From an uncultured Bacteroidales bacterium (GTDB lineage Bacteria; Bacteroidota; Bacteroidia; Bacteroidales; Paludibacteraceae), in contig ONBO01000005.1 of assembly GCA_900316125.1 (NCBI GenBank), forward strand, positions 43,444-107,443: a DNA stretch of 64,000 bases, given 5' to 3'. Positions 26,465-35,796 of the stretch are shown here, one piece after another. The position numbers and the translations under genes are program-made. Numbering within the stretch: the stretch's first letter is position 1; each line of letters starts with the position of its first letter. The notes below the pieces were generated by a model. It worked only from the letters and a program-made list of their open reading frames with translations, did no database searches and had not been told where the DNA came from.

Positions 26465-27697
26465 ATGTTGAACTATATTTGGGCTTTCTTTTTTATTATA
26501 GCTTTTGCAGTTGCCATTATTCAGGCGGTGTTTTTTGGAAAAGTTGAAATTTTTGGTGAAATTGTACATTCAACTTTTGATATGGCGGAGTTTGCTGTTA
26601 TGAGTATAGCTCTTCCTCTTTGCGGAGTCATGACATTGTGGCTTGGTCTTATGAACATAGGGGAGAAGGCTGGGGCTGTGGGTGTTATGTCAAAGATTGT
26701 AGGACCGTTTTTCTCCAAACTCTTTCCTGAGATTCCAAAAAATCATCCGGCGAGTGGACAATTGCTGATGAATTTCAGTGCGAACATGCTTGGCTTGGAT
26801 AACGCGGCGACCCCGCTCGGTCTCAAGGCTATGCAGAGTCTTCAGGACCTTAACCCCAAAAAGGATACGGCTTCCAACGCGCAGATAATGTTTCTTGCTC
26901 TCAACACATCTGGTCTGACCATTATTCCGGTTTCTATTCTTGCGCAGCGTGCCATTCTTGGTGCTGCAAATCCCACAGATATTTTTATACCTCTTCTTAT
27001 TTCTACATATGTTTCTACTGTGTCTGCAATATTATTTGTTGGTATAAAGCAACGTCTCAATTTGTGGAATAGAGTGGTTATGGGCTGGATAGTAGGTTTG
27101 ACTCTTCTCATTGGCGGTTTGTGCTGGTGGTTCACTACAATGAACCGTGAGGATATGGCTCTTGCAACCAATATAATAAGCAACTGTCTTCTTTTAATAA
27201 TAATGGTAGGTTTTATAGGTGCCGCTCTATATAAAAAAGTGAATGTATTAGAATCTTTCATAGAGGGTGCAAAAGGTGGTTTTGAAACTTCTGTTAAAGT
27301 TATACCGTATATGGTAGGAATGCTTGTCGGCATTGCCGTTTTCAGGGCGTCCGGCACTCTTGATTTTATTACTTTAGGTATCTCAAAATTCTGCTCACTT
27401 TTCACTGACCATACAGAATGGGTTGATGCGCTTCCCACTGCGTTTATGAAACCTCTCAGCGGAAGTGGCGCAAAGGCAATGATGGTTGAGTGTATGAAGA
27501 CGTACGGGCCAGACTCTTTTGCAGGTAGGTTAAGCTGTTTGTTCCAGGGTGCAGCTGATACTACGTTCTTTATAATTGCATTATATTTTGGGTCTGTGGG
27601 CATAAAACGTACAAGATACGCTGTAGGAGCCGGACTTTTTGCAGATTTTATGGGTGTAATTGCAGCAATTGTGGTTGCATACCTGTTCTTTTATTAA
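26465..27697 (+). CDS. SpmA/SpmB-type nucleoside-recognition (Gate) membrane protein
   Basis: 410-residue polytopic inner-membrane protein with about ten helices and two Gate/nucleoside-recognition domains. The N-terminal half resembles spore maturation protein SpmA (NMLGLDNAATPLGLKAM) and the C-terminal half SpmB (PLSGSGAKAMMVE, QGAADTTFFIIALYFG). The fused form is usual in Bacteroidota, where sporulation is absent, so the substrate is unknown. It is followed at once by a strong terminator that isolates it from the tra operon. Confidence 0.87.
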   Translation: MLNYIWAFFFIIAFAVAIIQAVFFGKVEIFGEIVHSTFDMAEFAVMSIALPLCGVMTLWLGLMNIGEKAGAVGVMSKIVGPFFSKLFPEIPKNHPASGQLLMNFSANMLGLDNAATPLGLKAMQSLQDLNPKKDTASNAQIMFLALNTSGLTIIPVSILAQRAILGAANPTDIFIPLLISTYVSTVSAILFVGIKQRLNLWNRVVMGWIVGLTLLIGGLCWWFTTMNREDMALATNIISNCLLLIIMVGFIGAALYKKVNVLESFIEGAKGGFETSVKVIPYMVGMLVGIAVFRASGTLDFITLGISKFCSLFTDHTEWVDALPTAFMKPLSGSGAKAMMVECMKTYGPDSFAGRLSCLFQGAADTTFFIIALYFGSVGIKRTRYAVGAGLFADFMGVIAAIVVAYLFFY

Positions 27698-27721
27698 CAC
27701 AATTTAACACACAAAATACTT

Positions 27722-27773
27722 AAATTGTAACTAACGGTTATAGTCACTGTAACTGTTAGTTACAATTTTTTTT
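27722..27773 (+). terminator. Very strong intrinsic terminator
   Basis: A 19-base-pair stem (27722-27740 with 27750-27768, one G-T wobble), a 9-base loop and an eight-T tract at 27766-27773. It closes the ybeY-SpmAB transcript immediately before the tra operon promoter. Confidence 0.92.
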
Positions 27774-27810
27774 GTCTATTATTAATAATACTTAAACTTT
27801 TCATAAACTG

Positions 27811-27841
27811 TTGTGTAATAGAAAAATATGTTGTTACTTTG
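27811..27841 (+). promoter_or_regulatory. Promoter of the tra operon
   Basis: TTG at 27811-27813, a 20-base spacer, then TTACTTTG at 27834-27841, which matches TAnnTTTG in seven of eight positions. Predicted start near 27848, giving a leader of about 110 bases before the first ORF at 27957. Confidence 0.6.
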
Positions 27842-27868
27842 CAATGCTGTCTCCACAGTATTTATAAG

Positions 27869-27902
27869 GCCTGCAGACGAGCAGGCGTAACGGTTTTAAC
27901 CG
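27869..27902 (+). promoter_or_regulatory. Leader hairpins of the tra operon
   Basis: Hairpin 1 is GCCTGC, loop AGACGA, GCAGGC (27869-27886). Hairpin 2 is CGGT, loop TTTA, ACCG (27891-27902). They lie in the long untranslated leader, which is unusually GC-rich for an intergenic stretch here. A structured leader suggests post-initiation control or RNA stability, but no known riboswitch class is recognised. Confidence 0.45.
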
Positions 27903-27956
27903 CCAGTGCATATATCCTCCCGCACATGACGGCTAAGGCTCAGAATTAATATCAAT

Positions 27957-28130
27957 ATGTTTGGATTATCCAATGTAAGTGTATCCGCCTTTTTGGCGGT
28001 AGAGGCTGCTTTGTTCCTAATTTTCAACATTGCAGTGTTCATTTGGTTCAAATTTTTCAATGCAGACATGGCTGGTGAGAGCCGTGAGCTGGAAGAGAGG
28101 TTTTGTGAAGATGAAGAGTTACCCTTTTAA
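27957..28130 (+). CDS. Small 57-residue membrane protein, first gene of the tra operon
   Basis: An ATG-to-TAA frame encoding 57 residues: a short N-terminal segment, one strongly hydrophobic helix (~11-34, FLAVEAALFLIFNIAVFIWF) and an acidic tail (ELEERFCEDEELPF). It sits 12 bases before traE and is the first frame after the leader. No known tra gene matches. It could be a small subunit or anchor of the secretion channel, or a leader peptide. Coding nature is inferred from position and the well-formed helix. Confidence 0.6.
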   Translation: MFGLSNVSVSAFLAVEAALFLIFNIAVFIWFKFFNADMAGESRELEERFCEDEELPF

Positions 28131-28142
28131 GTTATTTGTTAT

Positions 28143-28442
28143 ATGAAAAGAAAAATTTACACAATCACCCTGTTTGCATTTTGGTGCATGTCCGCGCTGG
28201 CTCAGGGAAACGGAGTTGCCGCCATTGAGAAGGCAAACGCAGAGATTAAATCCTACATTGAACCTATAACAACACTCTTCTATGCAATATGTGCTGTGGT
28301 GGGTTTCATAGGTGCGGTTAAGGTCTATGGAAAATGGTCTTCCGGAAGTTCTGACACTACAAGAACTGCCGCATCGTGGTTTGGAAGCTGTGTGTTTGCC
28401 ATTGTTGCCGTAACAGCCATCAGAGCGTTTTTTCTAGGATAG
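28143..28442 (+). CDS. traE: TraE-family conjugative transfer protein (DUF4134, VirB2-like)
   Basis: 99 residues: cleavable signal ending ALAQG, then two hydrophobic helices (~45-62 and ~82-97) separated by the polar loop YGKWSSGSSDTTR. This is the TraE/DUF4134 pattern of Bacteroides conjugative transposons, thought to be the pilin-like VirB2 counterpart. Followed 10 bases later by traF, as in CTnDOT-type tra operons. Confidence 0.87.
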   Translation: MKRKIYTITLFAFWCMSALAQGNGVAAIEKANAEIKSYIEPITTLFYAICAVVGFIGAVKVYGKWSSGSSDTTRTAASWFGSCVFAIVAVTAIRAFFLG

Positions 28443-28452
28443 GTTGATATTA

Positions 28453-28773
28453 ATGGCAAGATACAGAATAAATAAGGGAGTAGGCAGGGCTGTAGAGGTG
28501 AAGGGGCTAAGGGCTCAGTATTTCATATATGCCGTGATAGGTGTGATACTCGCAGTCATAATTTTTTTTGTTCTTTCATTCATTGTAGGGCAAACTCTCT
28601 CTCTGCTTCTCTCTTTTGTATCTCTTGTGTTTAATATCTCAATTTGCTTTGTTTTGAATAACAAGTTTGGGGAGAATGGTCTTAACCAGCTCTACGCTCA
28701 AAGAGCAACCCCAGACAGAATTGCTTTTAATAAAAGGGTTTGTAGAATCATTGTTGTAAATAATGAAGATTGA
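28453..28773 (+). CDS. traF: TraF-family conjugative transfer protein (DUF4133, VirB3-like)
   Basis: 106-residue inner-membrane protein with two adjacent hydrophobic helices (~22-65) and a polar C-terminal tail, matching TraF/DUF4133 (RYRINKGVGRAVEVKGLRAQY). VirB3-like proteins work with the VirB4 ATPase encoded next. I use the ATG at 28453; the TTG at 28444 is less likely. The last 11 bases overlap traG. Confidence 0.85.
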   Translation: MARYRINKGVGRAVEVKGLRAQYFIYAVIGVILAVIIFFVLSFIVGQTLSLLLSFVSLVFNISICFVLNNKFGENGLNQLYAQRATPDRIAFNKRVCRIIVVNNED

Positions 28774-31249
28774 TTCAAAAGATATTGAGTCCAAACTGCC
28801 GTTATTGTGCTGGGAGAATGGGTGTATTATCAGTAAAGCGGCTGATGTCACCGTTCCCCTTAAAGTGGAGTTACCTCAGGTTTTCTCCCTTGGAATGGAG
28901 GATTTTGAGGCTTTGCACCAGACATGGGTAAGAGCAATCAAGTCTTTGCCAGACTACACTATAGTGCACAAACAGGATTGGTTTTGGGAGTGTGGGTACG
29001 AGGCGGTACCGCACTCTGAATCTTCATTACTTGGAACGGCTTCTGACAGGCACTTTAACGGCAGACGTTATCTTTCGCATAGTTGTTTCATATACGTTAC
29101 CCTCTCTTCTTCAAAAAACATTTCAAAAACCAGTACAATATCGGCACTTTGTACTGGTAATATGGTGGAAGAGGAAAAACTGGATGGGTCTGCCGTAAAA
29201 GCATTTCTTGATTCTGTGACTCAGTTTTGCTCCATTCTTGCGTCAAGCGGGTTTAACTGTACAAGGATAACATCTGACGAGATGGTTGGAAGCCCTTCAA
29301 GATTCGGTATTATTGAGCAGTACCTTACTCTCTCTCTCGGGGTGGAAAAACCTGTGCCACTATGTGATATTGTATGTACAAAGACCGACACGAAAATAGG
29401 GGACAATTATCTAAGCTGCTACTCATTGTCAGACTTATCGCAACTTCCTGCAGAGGTCTACACATATAGTCGTCATGACAGTTACTCTACGGATAATACA
29501 CTGTTTGCTGTGGGGTACACCCATGCTTTGGGTTTTGAGCTTCCTTTTAGCCATATTTACAATCAGTATTTTTACCTTGAACCGCAGAAAAGCGTGATTT
29601 CACGGATAGAAAAGCGTGGTAGGGAGCAGCAGTCTCTATCTGGCATATCAAGGGAAAATGCCATAAACAAACAGTTTAATGACCAATATCTCAATGAGTG
29701 TGTGGCAAACAGCCGCAGATGTGTCCGTGCTGCTGCAAATGTGTTGCTATGGGATAAGAACTATCTTACTCTTCTTAAAAAGAACACTATGGTTGGTACG
29801 GCTATGACATCTCTTGATTGTACTGTAAATAAGACAGAGGTGATAGTGCCGCAAGTGTTCTGGGGAGGGATACCTGGTGCCGCATCGCAGTTTCCGTCTG
29901 AGATGACATTCCTGACATTTCTGGAACAGGCGTGTTGTTTCATCTATAATGAGGGGGCTAATGAGAATATCGGAGACGGGTCAGGGCTCAGGCTTTGTGA
30001 CCGTATATTCGGCGTTCCACTGAATATAGATATATCTGACTATCCGCTACAAAGGGGTTGGATAGACAATAGGAATAAATTTATTTTAGGCCCGTCTGGG
30101 TCCGGAAAGTCATTCTTCACCAATCACATGGTAAGACAATACTATGAGTCAGGCGCCCACATAGTGATTGTTGATGTTGGAGACAGCTACCAAGGGTTGG
30201 CAAAACTGATAGAGGAACAGACTTGCGGAAGAGACGGATTCTACTGTAAATATACGGAGGATAATCCTATTTCATTCAACCCCTTTTATGTGGCGGACAG
30301 AGTTTACACTGTGGAGAAGAGGGAGCAGATAGCCGCGCTTATATTCTGCTTGTGGAAAAACGAGAATGAGCTAATTACAAAGGCGGAGGAGACTCATATC
30401 TCTGTAGCCATAAGCGGTTACATTGACAAAATATTGTCAGATGGCAGTTTCCCCTGTTTTGACGGTTTCTATGACTATCTTAAAGATGATTTCGCTAACT
30501 ACTTAAGAGAGCACGATGTTCAAAGAGACAACTTTGACTTAGATGCGCTTCTACAGGTTTTAAGCCCATATTATACCGATGGAATGTACCATTTTCTTTT
30601 GAATGCCAAGGAGAATATTGATTTGCTCGACAAGAGATTCATTGTGTTCGAGATAGATAGTATAAAAGACCACAAGACTCTCTTCCCTGTGGTAACTCTC
30701 ATACTTATGGACACGTTCATATCAAAGATGAGGCATCCTTCTCTTGCCATGCAGCGCAAGATGATACTTATTGAGGAGGCTTGGAAGGCTATCTCAAAGA
30801 GTGGTACTGCCTATTTCATTAAGTATCTGTTCAAGACGGTGAGAAAGCACTTTGGGGAGGCTGTGGTGGTGACTCAGGAGGTTGAGGACATAATAGGCAA
30901 CGAGATTGTAAGAAACACTATTGTATCAAATGCTGACTGCAAGATTTTACTTGATCAAAGAAAGTATGCCAATAAATTCAGCGATATAAGGAACACTTTG
31001 GCCCTCTCTGAAAAAGAGACTGCCATTGCTCTCTCGGTAAACCGTAATATAAAGACAAAAAACCGCTCTCCTTACAAGGAGGTTTTTATTACTCTGAACG
31101 GAAATTTCTCATCGGTGTATGCGGTGGAGGTCTCAAAAGAGGAGTATATGACTTACACCACGGAAAAGACTGAGAAGGAGAGGCTATTGCAAGCAGTGAA
31201 AAAATGCGGCTCTTTCTCAGAGGCGTTAAAACAACTATGTTACTCATAA
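28763..31249 (+). CDS. traG: TraG-family conjugation ATPase (VirB4-like)
   Basis: Large cytoplasmic ATPase that powers assembly of the type IV channel. 828 residues. An N-terminal TraG domain (~1-420) precedes the ATPase domain with Walker A GPSGSGKS at ~443-450, Walker B MILIEEAW at ~667-674 and the VTQEVEDI sensor region (~700). All catalytic residues are present, so the motor looks functional. Overlaps traF by 11 bases, and its stop overlaps the next ATG (TAATG). Confidence 0.95.
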   Translation: MKIDSKDIESKLPLLCWENGCIISKAADVTVPLKVELPQVFSLGMEDFEALHQTWVRAIKSLPDYTIVHKQDWFWECGYEAVPHSESSLLGTASDRHFNGRRYLSHSCFIYVTLSSSKNISKTSTISALCTGNMVEEEKLDGSAVKAFLDSVTQFCSILASSGFNCTRITSDEMVGSPSRFGIIEQYLTLSLGVEKPVPLCDIVCTKTDTKIGDNYLSCYSLSDLSQLPAEVYTYSRHDSYSTDNTLFAVGYTHALGFELPFSHIYNQYFYLEPQKSVISRIEKRGREQQSLSGISRENAINKQFNDQYLNECVANSRRCVRAAANVLLWDKNYLTLLKKNTMVGTAMTSLDCTVNKTEVIVPQVFWGGIPGAASQFPSEMTFLTFLEQACCFIYNEGANENIGDGSGLRLCDRIFGVPLNIDISDYPLQRGWIDNRNKFILGPSGSGKSFFTNHMVRQYYESGAHIVIVDVGDSYQGLAKLIEEQTCGRDGFYCKYTEDNPISFNPFYVADRVYTVEKREQIAALIFCLWKNENELITKAEETHISVAISGYIDKILSDGSFPCFDGFYDYLKDDFANYLREHDVQRDNFDLDALLQVLSPYYTDGMYHFLLNAKENIDLLDKRFIVFEIDSIKDHKTLFPVVTLILMDTFISKMRHPSLAMQRKMILIEEAWKAISKSGTAYFIKYLFKTVRKHFGEAVVVTQEVEDIIGNEIVRNTIVSNADCKILLDQRKYANKFSDIRNTLALSEKETAIALSVNRNIKTKNRSPYKEVFITLNGNFSSVYAVEVSKEEYMTYTTEKTEKERLLQAVKKCGSFSEALKQLCYS

Positions 31250-31866
31250 TGAAAAGAATTTTTACATCCCTGATTTTTCTTTCTGTCACTATCGCGGTGA
31301 TGTCTCAGGCTGTTGTGACAGACCCAACCTCAATGGCCCAGAGAATAGCTCTATTTCTGGAGGAGATGGAGGAGACTATTTCTCAGAGCCTTGACTTGGC
31401 GGAGAATAGTGAAAACACTTCAAAACTGCTTAGTCTTTCTAAAGAGACTGCGGAGAGCCTTATCAATGTAAGCAACTTTATAAAAACTTCAAGGCAGGTG
31501 GTTGAGATTACAGAGGCGGAGATGAGAATTGCTCAGAAACTCAGGGATTACTCTGCCCGTATAAAGGATATGGAATCCTTGACTCTTTCTGAGAAGGTGA
31601 ATGTGGTCAACTCAATGGTGAATCTTGGCTCAGAGGCTATGAAGCGTATAAAGAGTGCGTTAGATATGGCCAAGAGCGGCAAAATTGACGCAAAACTGTC
31701 AGATTATGAAAGGTTGCAGATTCTGTCGCAGGTCGAGAATGAGGTGCTGGCTATTGAAAACGCCATTGACAGTTCTTATGAAATGAGCATGACCTCCGCC
31801 TCTATTGAGGGTATCAAGGGCACGCTTGAAAATCTTAGTCATTCAGCAATGATGTTTATTCCTTGA
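31249..31866 (+). CDS. traI: TraI-family conjugative transfer protein (DUF4141, VirB5-like)
   Basis: 205 residues from the ATG at 31249 (shared A with the traG stop): Sec signal (~1-20, AVMSQ) then an all-helical, Glu/Leu-rich periplasmic domain (~35-200). Size, signal and place between traG and traJ identify the TraI/DUF4141 family, the proposed VirB5-like minor pilus component. The usual traH gene between traG and traI is absent here. It ends 5 bases before the traJ start. Confidence 0.78.
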   Translation: MKRIFTSLIFLSVTIAVMSQAVVTDPTSMAQRIALFLEEMEETISQSLDLAENSENTSKLLSLSKETAESLINVSNFIKTSRQVVEITEAEMRIAQKLRDYSARIKDMESLTLSEKVNVVNSMVNLGSEAMKRIKSALDMAKSGKIDAKLSDYERLQILSQVENEVLAIENAIDSSYEMSMTSASIEGIKGTLENLSHSAMMFIP

Positions 31867-31871
31867 CAGAT

Positions 31872-33020
31872 ATGGATTATTCGTTAAAAATAGTTTCTGA
31901 ACTTGGAGAGGCTCTTACAAGGGGTCTTGACAATGTGCTTGATACGGCGGTTGACTATGCTGACGCCCTCTCTTCAACAGCCCAGCTTATTTGCGGGATA
32001 GCTGCTATGTTATACATCGGGTCAAAATTATGGAAATCATGGGCGAAGGGGGAGGAGATAGATTTTTATAGCATGTTGAGGCCTTTTGCCATAGGGTTGG
32101 TGATTATCTTTTTCTCCGGTTTCACCAAGATTCTTGATGCTGTTGTAATGCCTATAGAGGTGGCTACCGAATATGTAAAGACTTCGGCTTCGGAAAAAGT
32201 CAACAGCTCTTATACAGAGTATTTCAGACTCCAGAAGCAAGTACGGGAATTAAAGGCTAAAGCAGATGCAGAACGCGCCGTGCCAGCTGAAAAACTGAGC
32301 GTATGGAGGACGATTAGCAAAAACATTTCTGACGTAAAGGACAAGATATCAAACATTGCTGGAAGCACGTCTGACACTATTTTCAAATTTCTTATTGACA
32401 TAGGAAGCGTGGTGGTAGAGGTTTTCACCATGGCCACAGTCTACTTTTATAAGGTTTATGTTGTAACCGCCAAGATAGTTCTTGTGCTGATTGGTCCTTT
32501 TGCATTGGCGCTCTCTGTTCTGCCGAGTTTCAAGGGCAATTTCAAGGCCTGGGTGGCGCAGTATATTAACGTAAGTCTATATATCCCTATATGCAATATA
32601 ATTGGTTTTGTTCAATCAATGATTGTAACAGAGTGCCTGTATGTCCCATGCTCGGAGTCTCTCGGTACGGTGCTGGAGCAGGGGTTAAACAATGAGACTC
32701 TCACATCTATTGACGCCAGCTCCATTATGATAAAGATTTGCGGGATTTTGCTGGGTATAATCTCTATAATGCTCTACTCTCATGTTCCGGTATTTGCAAA
32801 CTGGATACTGAGAGGCGACGGGTCCGGCGGGCTGGCTGCAGCATTCAGCGTGGGTGGCGGACTGGCTGCCACAAGGCTTAAAAATTTGGAAGGCGTAAAT
32901 AGCGTGGCAGAGAAGATGGGTTTCACAAGCGGCGCCGCTGGTGGTGCGTCAGGACAGCAGAGTGGTGTATCAGGTGGAACTGATGTGCAAAATAGTGTGA
33001 CAGGTGTTGATAATAAGTGA
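31872..33020 (+). CDS. traJ: TraJ-family conjugative transfer protein (VirB6-like)
   Basis: 382-residue polytopic inner-membrane protein with about six helices (~35-55, 70-90, 175-195, 200-222, 285-310) separated by a charged coil (~105-150), typical of VirB6/TrbL-like channel proteins. The C-terminus is a Gly/Ser/Ala-rich low-complexity tail. I start at ATG 31872 (MDYSLKIVSELG); a TTG at 31863 overlaps the traI stop. Confidence 0.87.
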   Translation: MDYSLKIVSELGEALTRGLDNVLDTAVDYADALSSTAQLICGIAAMLYIGSKLWKSWAKGEEIDFYSMLRPFAIGLVIIFFSGFTKILDAVVMPIEVATEYVKTSASEKVNSSYTEYFRLQKQVRELKAKADAERAVPAEKLSVWRTISKNISDVKDKISNIAGSTSDTIFKFLIDIGSVVVEVFTMATVYFYKVYVVTAKIVLVLIGPFALALSVLPSFKGNFKAWVAQYINVSLYIPICNIIGFVQSMIVTECLYVPCSESLGTVLEQGLNNETLTSIDASSIMIKICGILLGIISIMLYSHVPVFANWILRGDGSGGLAAAFSVGGGLAATRLKNLEGVNSVAEKMGFTSGAAGGASGQQSGVSGGTDVQNSVTGVDNK

Positions 33021-33026
33021 TGCAGT

Positions 33027-33647
33027 ATGTTCAAGAGTCTTAATAATATTCAATCGGCATTCTCTCTTGTGAGAGTATATGTGATAATGCTCACACTGCT
33101 TTGTGTGGCAATAACGGCATGTGCCTTATGGTGGTCCTTTGATTTTGCCGAACGCCAGCGTGAAAAAGTGTATGTGCTTGACGGAGGGGCGTCGCTTGTA
33201 ATGGCGCTTCAGCAGGATGTGAACCAAAACAGACCGGCGGAGGCCAGGGCTCACGTAAAGTTGTTTCATGAGTATTTTTTCACCATTTCACCAGATAAAC
33301 ATACTATTGAACAGAGAATTGGGCAGGCTCTTTCTCTTGCAGGAAGGGAGGCTTTTGACCAATACCAGAATCTAAAGGAGGATGGTTTCTATGACCGTGT
33401 TATAGCAGCTGGAATAAATTGTGAAATCCAGACAGACAGCGTTGTTGTAAATACGCAAGTCTATCCTTTTACAGCACACTATTATGGAAGGACGGCTATT
33501 GTCAGGTCTTCAAACATTACATACAGAAATCTGGAGACTGAGTGTGAACTGGTGTCGTGCGCCCGTTCTGACCAAAATCCGCATGGCTTTATGATAGAGA
33601 AGTGGAGAGTGACAGACAATAGTGACATATCCGTGATTAAGAGATGA
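33027..33647 (+). CDS. traK: TraK-family conjugative transfer protein (VirB8-like)
   Basis: 206 residues: short cytoplasmic N-terminus, one membrane helix (~17-36), and a periplasmic NTF2-like alpha+beta domain with the family phrases LFHEYFFTISPD and SNITYRNLETECELV. This is the TraK/VirB8 assembly factor that bridges the inner-membrane complex to TraM and TraN. Overlaps traM by 4 bases (ATGA). Confidence 0.92.
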   Translation: MFKSLNNIQSAFSLVRVYVIMLTLLCVAITACALWWSFDFAERQREKVYVLDGGASLVMALQQDVNQNRPAEARAHVKLFHEYFFTISPDKHTIEQRIGQALSLAGREAFDQYQNLKEDGFYDRVIAAGINCEIQTDSVVVNTQVYPFTAHYYGRTAIVRSSNITYRNLETECELVSCARSDQNPHGFMIEKWRVTDNSDISVIKR

Positions 33648-34687
33648 AAATAAGTAGAAAACAAATGATGGTTCATGTGTACTCTCTGTTTGCACTTGTT
33701 CTAGTGACCGTCCTTTTCTTCATATTAGGCGGAGGAAGCGGAGACAAGGCAGAGGGGCATAATGACAGCGTGCTTAACACATCTGTTCCTCTTGCAACGG
33801 AACAGACCATATCTTCTGACAGATTCACGGCTCAGAGACGGGAGGAGCAGCGTTTGCAGGATTATAACCGAGTGGAGTCTCTTCAGAGGAACTCTTTTGA
33901 TTTTTTTAATAGTGATTCAAATTCTCCTAATTCAACCAGCAGTGCTCAGGTTCAGAACTCATCTGCTTCTGGCGAGAAGTTTTCTATTGTTAAACAAGGC
34001 AAGACCAAGACCGCGCATAAGGGAGGCGCAAGGAATGATAAAGGCTCTGTAAAAGATAGTATCATGAGGCTGAAAAGAGCGCAGCTGGAAAAGGAGTTAG
34101 GAATCAATCTCTCTGATTACGGATATGACAAATATACTGAAGAGACTCACATAGATACGGAAGATGAAGAGGATAGGGCGGAGGCTGGCGGATTTTATGG
34201 ATTGGACTCGGAGTCAGATATGTTTGAAAGGGATGTCAGAGCAGTGGTTCACGGCAGCCATGAGAACATGACATCGGGGTCAATAATTAAGATGAGGCTG
34301 ATAGATGATATGGAGATTGACGGTGTGAAAATACCGATGAATACTTTTGTTTTTGGAAAATTGTCATTCAAAAGCGGCAGGGCTATGATTAGGATTCAAA
34401 GTATCAATTTTCATAATAGGATTATAAAATTCAAAGGGGTTGTGTATGATACAGATGGTTTTGAGGGGATATATGTCCCGGATAACATAATAAGCGACAC
34501 TAAAGACAAGGCCGCCTCAGACGCGATAGGTGGTGTAAACTTAAATGTGTCATCCAAATCAAAAATTCTCAACTCCGCCATATCCGCTGTGGGGAATGCG
34601 GTCAAGGGGGCTGTAAGCGGTTCAATAAGAGAGTCAAAGATTTCAATTTCATCAAACTACATGATAACAATTAAGAGAAAGAAATGA
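33644..34687 (+). CDS. traM: TraM-family conjugative transfer protein (VirB10-like)
   Basis: 347 residues: one N-terminal membrane helix (~12-30), a long polar linker (~35-190, Ser/Asn/Asp-rich) crossing the periplasm, and a C-terminal TraM beta domain (~195-347; GSIIKMRLIDDMEIDG, FGKLSFKSGRAMIRI). VirB10-like proteins span both membranes and gate the channel. Overlaps both traK and traN by 4 bases. Confidence 0.93.
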   Translation: MKISRKQMMVHVYSLFALVLVTVLFFILGGGSGDKAEGHNDSVLNTSVPLATEQTISSDRFTAQRREEQRLQDYNRVESLQRNSFDFFNSDSNSPNSTSSAQVQNSSASGEKFSIVKQGKTKTAHKGGARNDKGSVKDSIMRLKRAQLEKELGINLSDYGYDKYTEETHIDTEDEEDRAEAGGFYGLDSESDMFERDVRAVVHGSHENMTSGSIIKMRLIDDMEIDGVKIPMNTFVFGKLSFKSGRAMIRIQSINFHNRIIKFKGVVYDTDGFEGIYVPDNIISDTKDKAASDAIGGVNLNVSSKSKILNSAISAVGNAVKGAVSGSIRESKISISSNYMITIKRKK

Positions 34688-35778
34688 AAACACTGAAAAA
34701 ACTTACTGTTGCTCTCCTGAGTATGCAAATTGCTCTTATGTCATACGCCCAGGTTGCCGAGACACTGAGGCTTAGCGACCATCAATGCGTGGTGCTGTGC
34801 TTCAAGTCCGATATCAAGTATGTGGATTTTGGAAGCGGCAATATACAGGGGGAGAAACTATCATCTGAAAAGCTTCTTAAACTTAAGAGCAAGAGACGTG
34901 GTTTTGATGACTCCACCATATCCATAGTTACTTCAGATGGCGGGTATCATCAGTTCAATGTTATATATTCAGATATGGTTGACAAACCTGTCTGGCGTCA
35001 GGACGGCAACTCATACTCATTGGATTCAATCGGATTCTCATCAGTAAAGACCACTCATTTTATTTGTGATGAAAAGATATCTGATATAGTTACAGGTTCA
35101 CCTGATATTATCGCGGGATATGCGGAGAAAATAGACAATATAGTAAAGGCAAAGGCTTTGAAGCCGGACTTTGAAATGACCAACATACACCTGATTACAC
35201 AGTCAGGTTACATATATACCTTCAATGTAAAACCTGATGTTGCACCTAAACGTCTTTCGGTTGTTCTATCATCTGAGGATGAGGTCACTCAGTCGTCGCA
35301 GGCTATTTTTAAGAACAACTCAGTCAATGACAACCAGATGAGGATTTTTGCAGAAAAGCTTGAATCTTCAAAATGCAGGATTAATGACATTGGCGTGGTT
35401 GATCTTAAAATGGCCTTCGCGATGTCGGGTATATACAGTTACAATGATCTTCTGGCGTTCAGGCTTGATATTCAGAACAATGGCAGGATTGATTACTACA
35501 TTGATTTTATTAAGGGGTATATACGGGACCGATCTCTGACAAAGACCACTGCAGTGCAGGAGGAGGAGCTACAGCCAGTGTTTGTGCACTATTCAAAAGA
35601 GCGAGACTCCGATATTGTAAAAGCTGGGGAGGCTGTCAGTGTTGTGATCTTCTACTCCAGATTCACAATCCCCCATAAACGTATGCTCTATTTTGAGATG
35701 TTTGAGAAAAACGGGGGCCGGCATCTTGCTTTTCCTGTTTCAGACAAGGAGATACTAAAAGCAAAGGCTATTTACTGA
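34684..35778 (+). CDS. traN: TraN-family conjugative transfer protein (DUF4138, VirB9-like)
   Basis: 364 residues, Sec signal (~1-22, MSYAQ) followed by a beta-rich domain that matches TraN/DUF4138 (YVDFGSGNIQGEKLS near residue 46; LLAFRLDIQNNGRIDYYIDFIKGY-type core). VirB9-like proteins form the outer part of the core complex with TraM. Followed by traO after 18 bases. Confidence 0.92.
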   Translation: MKTLKKLTVALLSMQIALMSYAQVAETLRLSDHQCVVLCFKSDIKYVDFGSGNIQGEKLSSEKLLKLKSKRRGFDDSTISIVTSDGGYHQFNVIYSDMVDKPVWRQDGNSYSLDSIGFSSVKTTHFICDEKISDIVTGSPDIIAGYAEKIDNIVKAKALKPDFEMTNIHLITQSGYIYTFNVKPDVAPKRLSVVLSSEDEVTQSSQAIFKNNSVNDNQMRIFAEKLESSKCRINDIGVVDLKMAFAMSGIYSYNDLLAFRLDIQNNGRIDYYIDFIKGYIRDRSLTKTTAVQEEELQPVFVHYSKERDSDIVKAGEAVSVVIFYSRFTIPHKRMLYFEMFEKNGGRHLAFPVSDKEILKAKAIY

Positions 35779-35796
35779 AACTATAAACTATAGAAT

